Shown here one piece after another: positions 25,180 to 34,129 of a stretch of DNA of 64,000 nucleotides. The stretch is from contig NZ_SPQT01000008.1 of assembly GCF_004571025.1 (NCBI RefSeq), positions 186,001-250,000 on the forward strand. Reading direction: 5' to 3'. Under the pieces are notes generated by a model. The model saw only the letters and a program-made list of their open reading frames with translations, had not been told where the DNA came from and searched no databases. This DNA is from Bradyrhizobium niftali. Its GTDB lineage: Bacteria > Pseudomonadota > Alphaproteobacteria > Rhizobiales > Xanthobacteraceae. The translations under genes were made by a program, and so were the position numbers. Each line of letters starts with the position of its first letter. The first letter of the stretch is position 1.

Positions 25180-28100
25180 ATGCGCGTTTTCAGTGTTCCC
25201 ATCTCAGTTCCGTTCCTGCGCACGGTCGTCACGGCCCTGCTCGACGGCCGGCTGGTCGAGGGATTCGAGGCGCGCAAGGATCCGGCGCGGCTTGCGGACG
25301 CCACGCTCTACCTGCCGACCCGGCGCGCCATGCGCGTCGTGCGCGAGATCTTTCTCGACGAGATGAAGGCGGACGCCGTCGTGCTGCCGCGCATCGTCGC
25401 GCTCGGCGACATCGACGAGGACGAGCTCGCCTTCGCCGATGAAGGCGAGCAGTTCGCGAGCGCAACGCCGCTCGACATTCCGCCCCGGCTCGGCGAGCTC
25501 GAACGGCGGCTGACGCTGGCGCAGCTCGTCGCGGCCTGGGCGAAGGGCCCGGTGCTGTCACCGCTGGTGGTTGGCGGGCCAGCCTCGACGCTGGCTCTCG
25601 CGGGCGATCTCGCGCGCCTGATCGACGACATGGTGACGCGCGGCGTCGACTGGAGCGCGCTCGATGGCCTGGTGCCGGACCAGCTCGATCGCTACTGGCA
25701 GCACTCGCTCGAATTCCTGCGCATCGCACGCATCGCCTGGCCCGGCCATCTCGCCGAGATCAACCGGATCGAGCCCGCGGCGCGGCGCGACCTCCTGATC
25801 GCGGCGGAAGCGAGGCGCCTGACCGCGCATCCCCATGGCCCCGTGATCGCGGCCGGCTCGACCGGCTCGATGCCGGCCACGGCGAAATTCCTGCATGCGG
25901 TCGCCTCGCTGCCGCATGGCGCGGTGGTGCTGCCGGGGCTCGACACCGATCTCGACGAGGACGCCTGGCGAACCATCGGCGGCGTCCGCGATGCGCTCGG
26001 CAAGTTCGCGGAGCATCCGGCGTCGAACCATCCGCAATATGCCATGCACGCGCTGCTGGAGCGCTTCGGCATCAAGCGCGGTGACGTCGAGCTGCTTCAT
26101 CCGCCTGCGGAAGGCGGTCGCGATTTGCTCGCGTCGGAATCGATGCGGCCCTCCGCCAAGACGGAAGTCTGGCACGACCGGCTGAAGCAGCCGGATGTCG
26201 CGGCAAAGATCGCCGGCGGCATGACGAGGCTCGCGGTCGTCGAGGCGCCCAATCCTGAAATGGAAGCGCTGGCGATTGCGATCGCGATGCGCGAGGCGCG
26301 GCACCTCGACAAATCGGCGGCGCTGGTCACGCCGGACCGCGCGCTGGCGCGGCGGGTGATGGCTGCGCTCACCCGATGGGATCTCGCCTTCGACGATTCC
26401 GGCGGCGACGTGCTGATGGAAACGTCCGCCGGCGTTTTTGCGCGCCTTGCGGCCGAAGCGGCGACCAAGGGATTGGAGCCGCCGACACTGCTGGCGATGC
26501 TGAAGCATCCGCTGTGCCGGCTCGGCCGGCTACCTGGCGCATGGAAGGCAGCAATCGAAGGCCTGGAGCTCGCCGTCCTGCGTGGCACGCGCCCGCCTGC
26601 GGGCACGGCCGGCCTGCTGCGTGAATTCAACCGCTTTCGCGAGGAACTGGCCAAGCTGTGGCGCAGCGAAGTCTCCGCGCTCCACAAGGCCGAGCCGCGC
26701 GCACGTCTCAAGGCGGAGGACCTCGATCGCATCCAGGCCCTGATCGATGCCTTGCGACAAGCCTTGGCGCCGATCGAGGGTCTCGCGTCATCAAAGCCAT
26801 ATGACTTCGCTGAGCTCGCGCATCGGCATCGCGAGATCATGATCGAGCTGTCGCGCGACGAACAGGGCATCCCGCTGGCCTTCGAGGAGCGCGAGGGCCT
26901 CGCGCTCGCCAGTGCCTTCGACGATCTCCTGCGCGGCGGAACGACCAGCGGATTGATGGTTCCGCAGCCAGATTACCCCGACGTTTTCCAGACCGCGTTC
27001 GGCGATCGCGCGGTGCGGCGACGTGACAGACCGGGGGCACGGCTCCAGATCTACGGCCCGCTGGAATCGCGCCTGATGCAGGCCGACCGGATCATCGTCG
27101 GCGGCCTGATCGAGGGCGTCTGGCCGCCGGCGCCGCGCATCGATCCCTGGCTCAGCCGGCCGATGCGGCATGAGCTCGGCCTCGATCTGCCGGAGCGGCG
27201 CATCGGCCTCTCCGCCCACGATTTCGCGCAGCTGCTCGGCGGAGATGAGGTGATCCTCACCCATTCCGCCAAGGCCGGCGGCGCGCCGGCGGTGGCTTCG
27301 CGCTTCCTGCACCGGCTAGAGGCTGTTGCGGGCGACGATCGCTGGAAGGCGGCCATCCGCGCCGGCGAGAAATACGTGCAGTTTGCTGCTTTGGACCAGC
27401 CCGACGAGGTCAGGCCGATCAAGCAACCCGAACCGCGGCCACCGCGCGCGACACGGCCGCTGAAAATGTCGGTGACCGCGATCGAGGACTGGCTGCGCGA
27501 TCCCTACACGATCTACGCCAAGCACATTTTGCGGCTCGATGCGCTCGATCCCGTCGACATGCCTCTGTCGGCCGCCGACCGCGGCTCGGCGATCCACGAT
27601 GCGCTCGGCGAATTCACGGAGAGCTACGCCACGCGCCTACCCGACGATCCTGCCCGCGTGCTGCGCGCGATCGGCGAAAAGTATTTCGCGCCGCTGATGG
27701 AGCGTCCTGAAGCGCGCGCGCTGTGGTGGCCACGTTTCCAGCGCATCGCGCGCTGGTTTGGCGAATGGGAGACGGTACGGCGTGATGCGATCGAGTCGAT
27801 CACCGCGGAGACGCGGGGCGAGATCTCGATCAGGCTCGACCACGACCGCAGCTTTCAGCTCTCCGCCCGCGCCGACCGCATCGAGCGGCGCCAGGGCGGC
27901 AGCTATGCCATCCTCGACTACAAGACCGGGCAGCCGCCGACCGGCAAGCAGGTGCGCATGGGCCTGTCGCCGCAGCTGACGCTGGAAGCGGCGATCCTGC
28001 GCGAGGGCGGATTCCCTGACATCGACGCAGGTTCGTCCGTTAGCCAGCTCGTCTATGTGCGCCTGAGCGGCAACAATCCGCCCGGCGAGGAGCGCATCCT

Positions 28101-28323
28101 CGAGCTCAAGTTCAAGCAAGGCGACGAACCGCAGCCGCCGGATATTGCTGCCGCTGAGGCCCGGGCCAAGCTTGAAGCGCTGATCCGCGCGTTCGAGGAC
28201 GAGAACCAGGCCTACACCTCGCTGAACCTGCCGATGTGGTCCAACCGCTACGGCACCTATGACGACCTCGCCCGCATCAAGGAGTGGTCGGCGGCGGGTG
28301 GATTGGGGATCGAGGAATGGTGA
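25180..28323 (+). CDS. addB: Double-strand break repair protein AddB
   Basis: A 1047-residue subunit of the AddAB helicase-nuclease that processes DNA ends for RecA-dependent recombination. The helicase-like region lacks a Walker A lysine loop, as in alphaproteobacterial AddB. The C-terminal RecB-like nuclease shows SVTAIEDWLRDPYTIYAKHI, DRGSAIHDALGEF and the AILDYKTGQPP motif with its catalytic Asp and Lys. It overlaps addA by 7 nt. Confidence 0.93.
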   Translation: MRVFSVPISVPFLRTVVTALLDGRLVEGFEARKDPARLADATLYLPTRRAMRVVREIFLDEMKADAVVLPRIVALGDIDEDELAFADEGEQFASATPLDIPPRLGELERRLTLAQLVAAWAKGPVLSPLVVGGPASTLALAGDLARLIDDMVTRGVDWSALDGLVPDQLDRYWQHSLEFLRIARIAWPGHLAEINRIEPAARRDLLIAAEARRLTAHPHGPVIAAGSTGSMPATAKFLHAVASLPHGAVVLPGLDTDLDEDAWRTIGGVRDALGKFAEHPASNHPQYAMHALLERFGIKRGDVELLHPPAEGGRDLLASESMRPSAKTEVWHDRLKQPDVAAKIAGGMTRLAVVEAPNPEMEALAIAIAMREARHLDKSAALVTPDRALARRVMAALTRWDLAFDDSGGDVLMETSAGVFARLAAEAATKGLEPPTLLAMLKHPLCRLGRLPGAWKAAIEGLELAVLRGTRPPAGTAGLLREFNRFREELAKLWRSEVSALHKAEPRARLKAEDLDRIQALIDALRQALAPIEGLASSKPYDFAELAHRHREIMIELSRDEQGIPLAFEEREGLALASAFDDLLRGGTTSGLMVPQPDYPDVFQTAFGDRAVRRRDRPGARLQIYGPLESRLMQADRIIVGGLIEGVWPPAPRIDPWLSRPMRHELGLDLPERRIGLSAHDFAQLLGGDEVILTHSAKAGGAPAVASRFLHRLEAVAGDDRWKAAIRAGEKYVQFAALDQPDEVRPIKQPEPRPPRATRPLKMSVTAIEDWLRDPYTIYAKHILRLDALDPVDMPLSAADRGSAIHDALGEFTESYATRLPDDPARVLRAIGEKYFAPLMERPEARALWWPRFQRIARWFGEWETVRRDAIESITAETRGEISIRLDHDRSFQLSARADRIERRQGGSYAILDYKTGQPPTGKQVRMGLSPQLTLEAAILREGGFPDIDAGSSVSQLVYVRLSGNNPPGEERILELKFKQGDEPQPPDIAAAEARAKLEALIRAFEDENQAYTSLNLPMWSNRYGTYDDLARIKEWSAAGGLGIEEW

Positions 28324-31300
28324 AGGCGCCGCGTCCCATCCCCGATGAAGTGCGCGCGCGGCAGGCGCGCGCATCCGATCCGACCGCATCGGCCTTCGTG
28401 TCGGCCAATGCCGGCTCGGGCAAGACCCACGTGCTGGTGCAGCGCGTGATCCGCCTGCTGCTGTCCGGTGTTCCGCCGGAGAAGATCCTCTGCATCACCT
28501 TCACCAAAGCCGCCGCCGCCAACATGGCCGAGCGCGTCTTCACCACGCTCGGCCATTGGGTGACGCTGGACGATGATGCGCTCACGAAGGCCATTGTTGC
28601 AGTCGGCATCCCGCATCCCAACGCAAAGCTGCGGCGCGAAGCACGAAAACTGTTCGCCTGCGCGCTGGAGACGCCCGGCGGATTGAAGGTGCAGACCATC
28701 CACGCGCTGTGCACCCGCCTGCTCCAGCAGTTTCCATTCGAGGCCAACGTGCCGGCGCGCTTTTCCGTCATCGACGAGCGCGACCAGACCGACATGATGG
28801 AACGCGCCAATCTGAAGGTGCTGCTGGAGGCCGCACGCGACCCGGAGACGGTCACCGGCCGTGCACTGCTAACCGCGATGGCCAGCGCCGCCGACGTCAC
28901 CTTTAAAGAGGTCGTGCGCGAGGCCTGTCTGAGCCGCGATCATTTCATGGCCTGGACGGACGAGGCCGGCAACGCAGAAGCTGCCGCCGCGCAGATGGCG
29001 GCCGTGCTCGACGTTGACGCCGCCGATCGCATCGAGGACGTCGAGACGGAGATTCTGGACGGTCCGTTCCTGCCGCGATCGCGCTGGGACGACATCGCCT
29101 TTGCGCTGGAAGATGGCAGCAAGTCCGACAACGACCAGGCCAGCCGGCTCCGCGAGGCAAAAGCCTTTTCCGGCAGCGCGCAGGTCGATGCCTATCTCGG
29201 CGTCTTCCTCACCGACGAGAAGCTGCCGCGCAAGGCGGTGCTGACCAGGAAGTTTTGCGATCACAACCCCTCCGTCGCCCGCCTGTTCGAGAACGAGGCG
29301 CAGCGTATCTGTGGATTGATCGAGAAGCGCCGTGCGGTGACCATGCGTGATCGCACGGCGGCCCTGCTCCATATCGCGACCGCGGCGGCCGCGAACTATC
29401 GGCGCGAGAAGCAGGAGCGCGGGCTGCTCGACTACGACGATTTGATCGACAAGACGCTGGCGATGCTGAACCGCGTCTCATCGGGCTGGGTGCATTACAA
29501 GCTCGACCGCGGCGTCGACCACGTGCTGATCGACGAGGCCCAGGACACGAGCCCCCGGCAATGGGACATCGTCGCGCACATCATCTCCGAATTCACCGCA
29601 GGCGAAGGCGCGCGCGAGGGGCTGAACCGTACCGTCTTCGCCGTCGGCGACGAAAAGCAGTCGATCTTCTCCTTTCAGGGTGCCCAACCCCGAGAATTCG
29701 ACGCGCGCCGGCGCGAGCTGCACCGCAAGTTCACCGCCGCCGGGCTGAAATTCGATCCGGTCGCCTTCACCTATTCGTTCCGCTCGGGTGCCGCGATCCT
29801 GCATTCGGTCGATCACGTCTTCCGCGACCCCGCGATCTACAAGAGCATCCATTCGGTCGAGATCGGCCATCCCCTGCACAATGCGCTTGCCGATGCAGCT
29901 CCCAGCGTGATCGAGCTGTGGGATCTGGCTGAAGCCGACGATCGGCAGGACATCGAGGGCTGGCGCGCGCCGTTCGACGGCGTCGCCGTCACCAGCCCCG
30001 AGGTCAAGCTCGCCCGCCGCATCCAGGCCGAGATCAAGCGGCTGGTCGAAAGCGGCACGCTGACCGGACATGAAGGCGAACGGCGGCCGCTGCGCTACGG
30101 CGACATGCTGATCCTGGTCCGCCGCCGCGGCAACGCGTTCGACGCCGTGATCCAGGCGCTGAAGCACGCCAACGTGCCGGTTGCCGGCGCCGACCGGCTG
30201 AAGCTCACCGAGCACATCGGAATCATCGACCTGATGAACCTTGCGGACGCGCTGCTGCTGCCGCAGGACGACCTCGCGCTCGCGGTGGCGTTGAAGAGCC
30301 CGCTGTTCGGGCTCGATGACGACGATCTGTTTCAGCTTGCCCATGGCCGCAAGGGCTCCCTGCGCCGCGCGCTCGGCGAGCACGCATCGACGAGCGAGAA
30401 GTTCGCCACGGCACTGCGCCGGCTCGAGGCCTGCGAGACTCGCGCGCGCGAGGAGACGCCGTTCGCCTTCTACGCGTGGCTGCTCGGCGGCGACGGCGGC
30501 CGCGCGCGCATCCTGCGCCGGCTCGGCCATGAGGCCAATGACGCGCTCGACGAGTTCCTGGAGCTGGCGCTGAACTACGAGCGCAAGGCGCCGGCCTCGC
30601 TGCAAGGCTTCGTGGCCTGGCTGCGCTCGGCCGACACCGAGGTGAAGCGCGACATGGAAATCTCGCGCGACGAGGTGCGGGTGATGACCGTGCACGGCGC
30701 CAAGGGCCTCGAAGCGTCCGTCGTGTTCATGGTCGACACGACATCGTCGCCCGCGGACTCGCAGCGAGTGCGGCTGATCCACGTGCCGCGCGGCAATGGC
30801 GGCGAGGTGGTGGTGTGGGCCGGCCGCAAGGCCGACGATCCCAAGCCGGTCGTCGAGGCACGCAAGGCCATGCTCGAGGAGACCGAGGACGAATACCGCC
30901 GCCTGCTCTACGTCGCGATGACGCGCGCGGCCGACCGGCTGATCGTCGGCGGCTGCATGCCCGGTAACATGAGGACGGTCCGCAAGCTGAGCTGGTACGA
31001 TTTGGTCGACACCGGGCTCACCGGCTCGGGCCTCGAGAAGCAGACGGTGGAGACGCCGCTTGGCAAGGTGACGCGATTCGCCCGGCCGGAGGACGTCGTT
31101 TCCCTCGGCTCACCCGCGGCATCCGTGGACCAGACGATCGCGTTGCCCGACTGGCTGCGGACGCCGGCACCGCGCGAGATGCTTGACGACGATGCCGTGC
31201 GCCCGTCCGGCCAGTCTGCCGAGGAAGGCCGCGCGGTGCGGTCAGGCGAATCAGTGCAGTCGCGCGCGCGCGCGCTGCAACGCGGCACGCTGGTGCATCG

Positions 31301-31826
31301 GCTGCTCCAGTCGCTGCCAGACATCGGCCCCGAGCGCCGGCGCGAGGCCGCGCTCGGCTTCATGGCGCGCAACGCCTCGGACTGGGCGGAGGCCGACCGC
31401 ACCGCGCTGGCCGACAAGGTGCTCGCGCTGATCGCCGAGCCGCGCTTTGCCCAGGTCTTTGCCGCCGGCAGCCGGGCCGAGGTCGCCATCGTCGGCAGGC
31501 TGGAGCGGCCGGGCCAACCGCCGGCGCTGGTATCGGGGCAGATCGACCGGCTGGTCGTTCGTCCGGACGAGGTCCTGATCGTCGATTTCAAAACCAACCA
31601 GGCGGCGCCCAAAAGCGCCTCGGAGGCCCCCGCCGTCTATGTCCGACAGCTCGCGCTGTACCGGGCGGTGCTGTCGAGGCTTTATCCCCAAAAGCCTGTC
31701 AGGGCCGTCCTGCTCTGGACCGAGGCCCTTGAATATATGGAGATTTCAGCCCCCGCGCTGGACGCGGCGCTGGCATCCCTTCATCTCAGTGTGAGCGTCC
31801 TTGACCCGGCAAGGAGCCGTTCATAG
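28317..31826 (+). CDS. addA: Double-strand break repair helicase AddA
   Basis: A 1169-residue UvrD/Rep-type helicase with a C-terminal nuclease. Walker A ANAGSGKTHVL, motif Ia ITFTKAAAANMAERV, DEAQDTSPRQW (Walker B), GDEKQSIFSFQGA (motif III), VMTVHGAKGLEA and YVAMTRAADRLIV (motif VI) are all present; the RecB-type nuclease motif is VDFKTNQAAP. The start at 28317 overlaps the addB stop, indicating coupled synthesis of the heterodimer. Confidence 0.95.
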   Translation: MVKAPRPIPDEVRARQARASDPTASAFVSANAGSGKTHVLVQRVIRLLLSGVPPEKILCITFTKAAAANMAERVFTTLGHWVTLDDDALTKAIVAVGIPHPNAKLRREARKLFACALETPGGLKVQTIHALCTRLLQQFPFEANVPARFSVIDERDQTDMMERANLKVLLEAARDPETVTGRALLTAMASAADVTFKEVVREACLSRDHFMAWTDEAGNAEAAAAQMAAVLDVDAADRIEDVETEILDGPFLPRSRWDDIAFALEDGSKSDNDQASRLREAKAFSGSAQVDAYLGVFLTDEKLPRKAVLTRKFCDHNPSVARLFENEAQRICGLIEKRRAVTMRDRTAALLHIATAAAANYRREKQERGLLDYDDLIDKTLAMLNRVSSGWVHYKLDRGVDHVLIDEAQDTSPRQWDIVAHIISEFTAGEGAREGLNRTVFAVGDEKQSIFSFQGAQPREFDARRRELHRKFTAAGLKFDPVAFTYSFRSGAAILHSVDHVFRDPAIYKSIHSVEIGHPLHNALADAAPSVIELWDLAEADDRQDIEGWRAPFDGVAVTSPEVKLARRIQAEIKRLVESGTLTGHEGERRPLRYGDMLILVRRRGNAFDAVIQALKHANVPVAGADRLKLTEHIGIIDLMNLADALLLPQDDLALAVALKSPLFGLDDDDLFQLAHGRKGSLRRALGEHASTSEKFATALRRLEACETRAREETPFAFYAWLLGGDGGRARILRRLGHEANDALDEFLELALNYERKAPASLQGFVAWLRSADTEVKRDMEISRDEVRVMTVHGAKGLEASVVFMVDTTSSPADSQRVRLIHVPRGNGGEVVVWAGRKADDPKPVVEARKAMLEETEDEYRRLLYVAMTRAADRLIVGGCMPGNMRTVRKLSWYDLVDTGLTGSGLEKQTVETPLGKVTRFARPEDVVSLGSPAASVDQTIALPDWLRTPAPREMLDDDAVRPSGQSAEEGRAVRSGESVQSRARALQRGTLVHRLLQSLPDIGPERRREAALGFMARNASDWAEADRTALADKVLALIAEPRFAQVFAAGSRAEVAIVGRLERPGQPPALVSGQIDRLVVRPDEVLIVDFKTNQAAPKSASEAPAVYVRQLALYRAVLSRLYPQKPVRAVLLWTEALEYMEISAPALDAALASLHLSVSVLDPARSRS

Positions 31827-31893
31827 GTTGACGCCATGATCCCGGGCGCGATTCCCAACCGCGCCGATTCTTTCAACCGAGTGAGGTACTCCA

Positions 31894-32214
31894 ATGGCCG
31901 TTAGCAAGGTTTCCGACGCCGATTTCGAAGCCGAAGTGCTCAAGGCGAACGGCCCTGTCGTCGTCGATTTCTGGGCCGAATGGTGCGGCCCCTGCCGCAT
32001 GATCGCCCCCGCCCTCGACGAGATCGCCGGCGCGATGGGCGACAAGGTCAAGATCGTGAAGCTCAATGTCGACGAGAGCCCGAAGACCGCGTCGAAGTAC
32101 GGCGTGATGTCGATCCCGACCCTGATGATCTTCAAGGGCGGCGAGATGGCCTCCCGCCAGGTCGGCGCGGCGCCGAAGGCGAAGCTCCAGCAGTGGATCA
32201 CGTCGGCGGTGTGA
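31894..32214 (+). CDS. trxA: Thioredoxin TrxA
   Basis: A 106-residue thioredoxin with active site WCGPC at 30-34, the buried Asp in VVVDFWAEW and the cis-Pro loop MSIPTLMIFKGG. It reduces disulphides in the cytoplasm. It follows addA by about 70 nt and ends the plus-strand run, with a terminator immediately after it. Confidence 0.96.
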   Translation: MAVSKVSDADFEAEVLKANGPVVVDFWAEWCGPCRMIAPALDEIAGAMGDKVKIVKLNVDESPKTASKYGVMSIPTLMIFKGGEMASRQVGAAPKAKLQQWITSAV

Positions 32215-32244
32215 TCCGCTTCGTGCGTAACTGAGAATTCTGCA

Positions 32245-32270
32245 ACGGCCGGCGAATAGCCGGCCGTTTT
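32245..32270 (+). terminator. Intrinsic terminator after trxA
   Basis: ACGGCCGGC (32245-32253) pairs perfectly with GCCGGCCGT (32259-32267) around a 5-nt loop, followed by TTTTATTTG. The stem abuts the end of the convergent marR gene (stop codon at 32269-32271), so the sequence may serve both strands. Confidence 0.9.
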
Positions 32271-32745
32271 ATTTGTCGTCTGCCTCGGCGCGCTCAATGC
32301 CTTCGACGAGCGCCTGAAACATCGCAACCAGTCGCTTGGTGTCGGACGCCAGCGGCTTAAAGAACGCGGCGTCGGCGTCTTCGACCGCCACGACAGCTTT
32401 CCGCGCGAGATCGCGGCCCACCTTGGTGACCGTGATCGCCTTGGCGCGCGGGTCCTGGGGATGATCGATCCGCTCGATCAACCCTGCTGCTTCCAGCGCG
32501 CGCAACACCTGGGACGTGGTCATCGGATCGATGCCGCTGAGCTGAGAGAGCCGCGCCTGGGTCAGCGTTTCCTCAGCACCGAACCAGGTCGCCGTTGCCA
32601 GCAACACGAATTGGGAATGGGTGAGCTCGTAAGGCTGGAGCGCCACCCGCAACCGGCGTTGCCAGGCGTTCGAGATCTTCCAGAGCAGGAAGCCCGGGCT
32701 TTCGGCGGGTCCGGACAGACGGGTCGGGAGTGGCGGCTTCGTCAT
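32269..32745 (-). CDS. MarR-family transcriptional regulator
   Basis: A 158-residue winged-helix regulator: LTQARLSQLSGIDPMTTSQVLRALEAAGLIER forms the recognition helix and wing, followed by PRAKAITVTKVGRDLA and a dimerisation helix. It is the second gene after an SRPBCC-domain gene, overlapping it by 4 nt (ATGA). A 31-bp palindrome upstream of the pair is the probable autoregulatory operator. The ligand is unknown. Confidence 0.9.
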   Translation of the reverse strand: MTKPPLPTRLSGPAESPGFLLWKISNAWQRRLRVALQPYELTHSQFVLLATATWFGAEETLTQARLSQLSGIDPMTTSQVLRALEAAGLIERIDHPQDPRAKAITVTKVGRDLARKAVVAVEDADAAFFKPLASDTKRLVAMFQALVEGIERAEADDK

Positions 32746-33167
32746 CGCGTCCCCTCGGCCAGTTTGGACAGGCTCGCGAGCACCTCGGGAAAATCGGCGG
32801 AAACCGCCGGGCCGATCTCGGCGGCCTGCGGGCCGCGGGCATCGACGGCATAGACAATGCGCGTGCGCGCCGGTCCAAGCGGCTCGATGCGGTGGGCGAC
32901 AAGGATGACGAGATCGCCCACCCGTGTTTCGTCGACGAAGCAGATGTTCTCGCGAACGTCGACCAGCTGCGAACGCAGCGCCTCCTCACCGGGCGGCTTC
33001 ATCGTGAACCAGGTGCCGGTCGCAAACGGTCCGTCGATGTTGATCTGCTCGATGCCCGCGTTCCAGTTTTTCCAGGCGGGGACTTCGCGAAAGATGCTCC
33101 AGATCGTCTCTGGGGTCGCCGACGTCTCGATGGCGTATTCGCTCCGCCAGGTGTTTTCGTCGCTCAT
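32742..33167 (-). CDS. SRPBCC-fold (polyketide cyclase / START-like) protein
   Basis: A 141-residue protein with the SRPBCC pattern: YAIETSATPETIWSIFREV at the N-terminus, VPAWKNWNAGIEQINIDGPF and a C-terminal helix (FPEVLASLSKLAEGTR). These folds bind small hydrophobic ligands. The start at 33167 is chosen from the GGGAGG site upstream. It is translationally coupled to the following marR gene; it may bind or modify the regulator's ligand, but that is inference. Confidence 0.83.
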   Translation of the reverse strand: MSDENTWRSEYAIETSATPETIWSIFREVPAWKNWNAGIEQINIDGPFATGTWFTMKPPGEEALRSQLVDVRENICFVDETRVGDLVILVAHRIEPLGPARTRIVYAVDARGPQAAEIGPAVSADFPEVLASLSKLAEGTR

Positions 33168-33184
33168 GGCATGACCTCCCGTTT

Positions 33185-33225
33185 CATATGCGCACTTATA
33201 ATAAGTGCGCATATGATAATGTCAA
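33185..33225 (-). promoter_or_regulatory. Promoter with embedded 31-bp palindromic operator for SRPBCC-marR
   Basis: CATATGCGCACTTAT (33185-33199), a single A, then ATAAGTGCGCATATG (33201-33215) form a perfect palindrome. Read on the minus strand, TTGACA at 33225-33220 and TATTAT at 33203-33198 make a sigma-70-type promoter with a 16-bp spacer; the palindrome covers the spacer and -10. Its left edge is 18 bp from the SRPBCC start. The MarR protein is the likely binder. Confidence 0.85.
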
Positions 33226-33248
33226 GCCCACAGCCCTGATGGAGCCGT

Positions 33249-33989
33249 CTACTTGATCCAGCCCGTTGCCAGCGCCTTCGCGAGCTCCGGCTGATTGTTG
33301 CGGCGCGCGAGCGCGGCCATCGTCTCATGATCATAGACGACATGGCGGAACGTCACCTGCCATGCGCTCCCGACGAGTTCGAGGATCGCGTAGCGCGCGT
33401 GCGGCGTGCCGGCCTCGACGACATGGGGGAACGGATGCTTGTCGCGATAGCCGGGGCTGCCGACGCTGCCGGGATTGACGATCAGCCGGCCATCGCGCAA
33501 GCGCACCGCGCGGGCGAGATGGGTGTGGGCGCAGAGGATCAGGGACTGCGTAATGCCTTGCGCGAACTGCTCGATGCGATCGAGCGGCGATAGCGCCACC
33601 GTGCCGTCGGGATGCACGGTGTCGAGCCAATAGACTTCGTCGTTGTCGGGCGTCGCGTGGCAGAGGAGGACCCGGTCGCGGAACACGCGCGTCATCGGCT
33701 GCGCCCGCAGCCAGTCGAGTTGCGCGGCGTTGAGCGCCGCATGGGCAGGACGATCCCATGAACCCATCTTCTCCGGCGGACGGTCGAGCAAATAGCGGTC
33801 GTGATTGCCGAGCACATGCACGGCCTCGAGCTGCATCAGGATCTCGGTGGTCCGCCGCGCGTCGAGCGGACCGCTCAGCATGTCGCCGAGATTGACGATG
33901 TCGGCGATGCCCTGCGCGCGGATATCGGCGAGCACCGCCTCCAGCGCGAGATGGTTTCCATGGATGTCGGCAATCGCGGCGAAGCGCAT
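33249..33989 (-). CDS. Metallophosphoesterase (calcineurin-like)
   Basis: A 246-residue calcineurin-like phosphoesterase. The metal-binding motifs are in order: IADIHGNHLALE (D-x-H), VNLGDMLSG (GD-x-x), VLGNHDRYLL (GNHD), LLCHATPDN and CAHTHLARA (G/A-H-T-H), with the terminal NPGSVGSPG signature of the YfcE/MJ0936 phosphodiesterase group. It probably hydrolyses phosphodiester or nucleotide substrates in the cytoplasm. It is separated from folC by a repeat. Confidence 0.9.
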   Translation of the reverse strand: MRFAAIADIHGNHLALEAVLADIRAQGIADIVNLGDMLSGPLDARRTTEILMQLEAVHVLGNHDRYLLDRPPEKMGSWDRPAHAALNAAQLDWLRAQPMTRVFRDRVLLCHATPDNDEVYWLDTVHPDGTVALSPLDRIEQFAQGITQSLILCAHTHLARAVRLRDGRLIVNPGSVGSPGYRDKHPFPHVVEAGTPHARYAILELVGSAWQVTFRHVVYDHETMAALARRNNQPELAKALATGWIK

Positions 33990-34007
33990 CGTTTCGAAGC
34001 TCCACTA

Positions 34008-34124
34008 TCGTGCCCCGGACGCAGCGCAGCACGCAGTGGTGCGCTGCCGAGCCGGGGCCCATTTAACCTTCTGGGTCCCGGCTCTGCGCTCCGCTCCGCT
34101 TCGCTGCGCTTGTCCGGGACACGA
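34008..34124. repeat. Palindromic repeat between folC and the phosphoesterase
   Basis: TCGTGCCCCGGAC at the left end pairs with GTCCGGGACACGA at the right with one mismatch or bulge, and internal GGGTCCCGGCTC/GAGCCGGGGCCC arms nest within. It belongs to the class of Bradyrhizobium-type intergenic palindromes seen elsewhere in the window. Confidence 0.75.
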
Positions 34125-34129
34125 GAATC

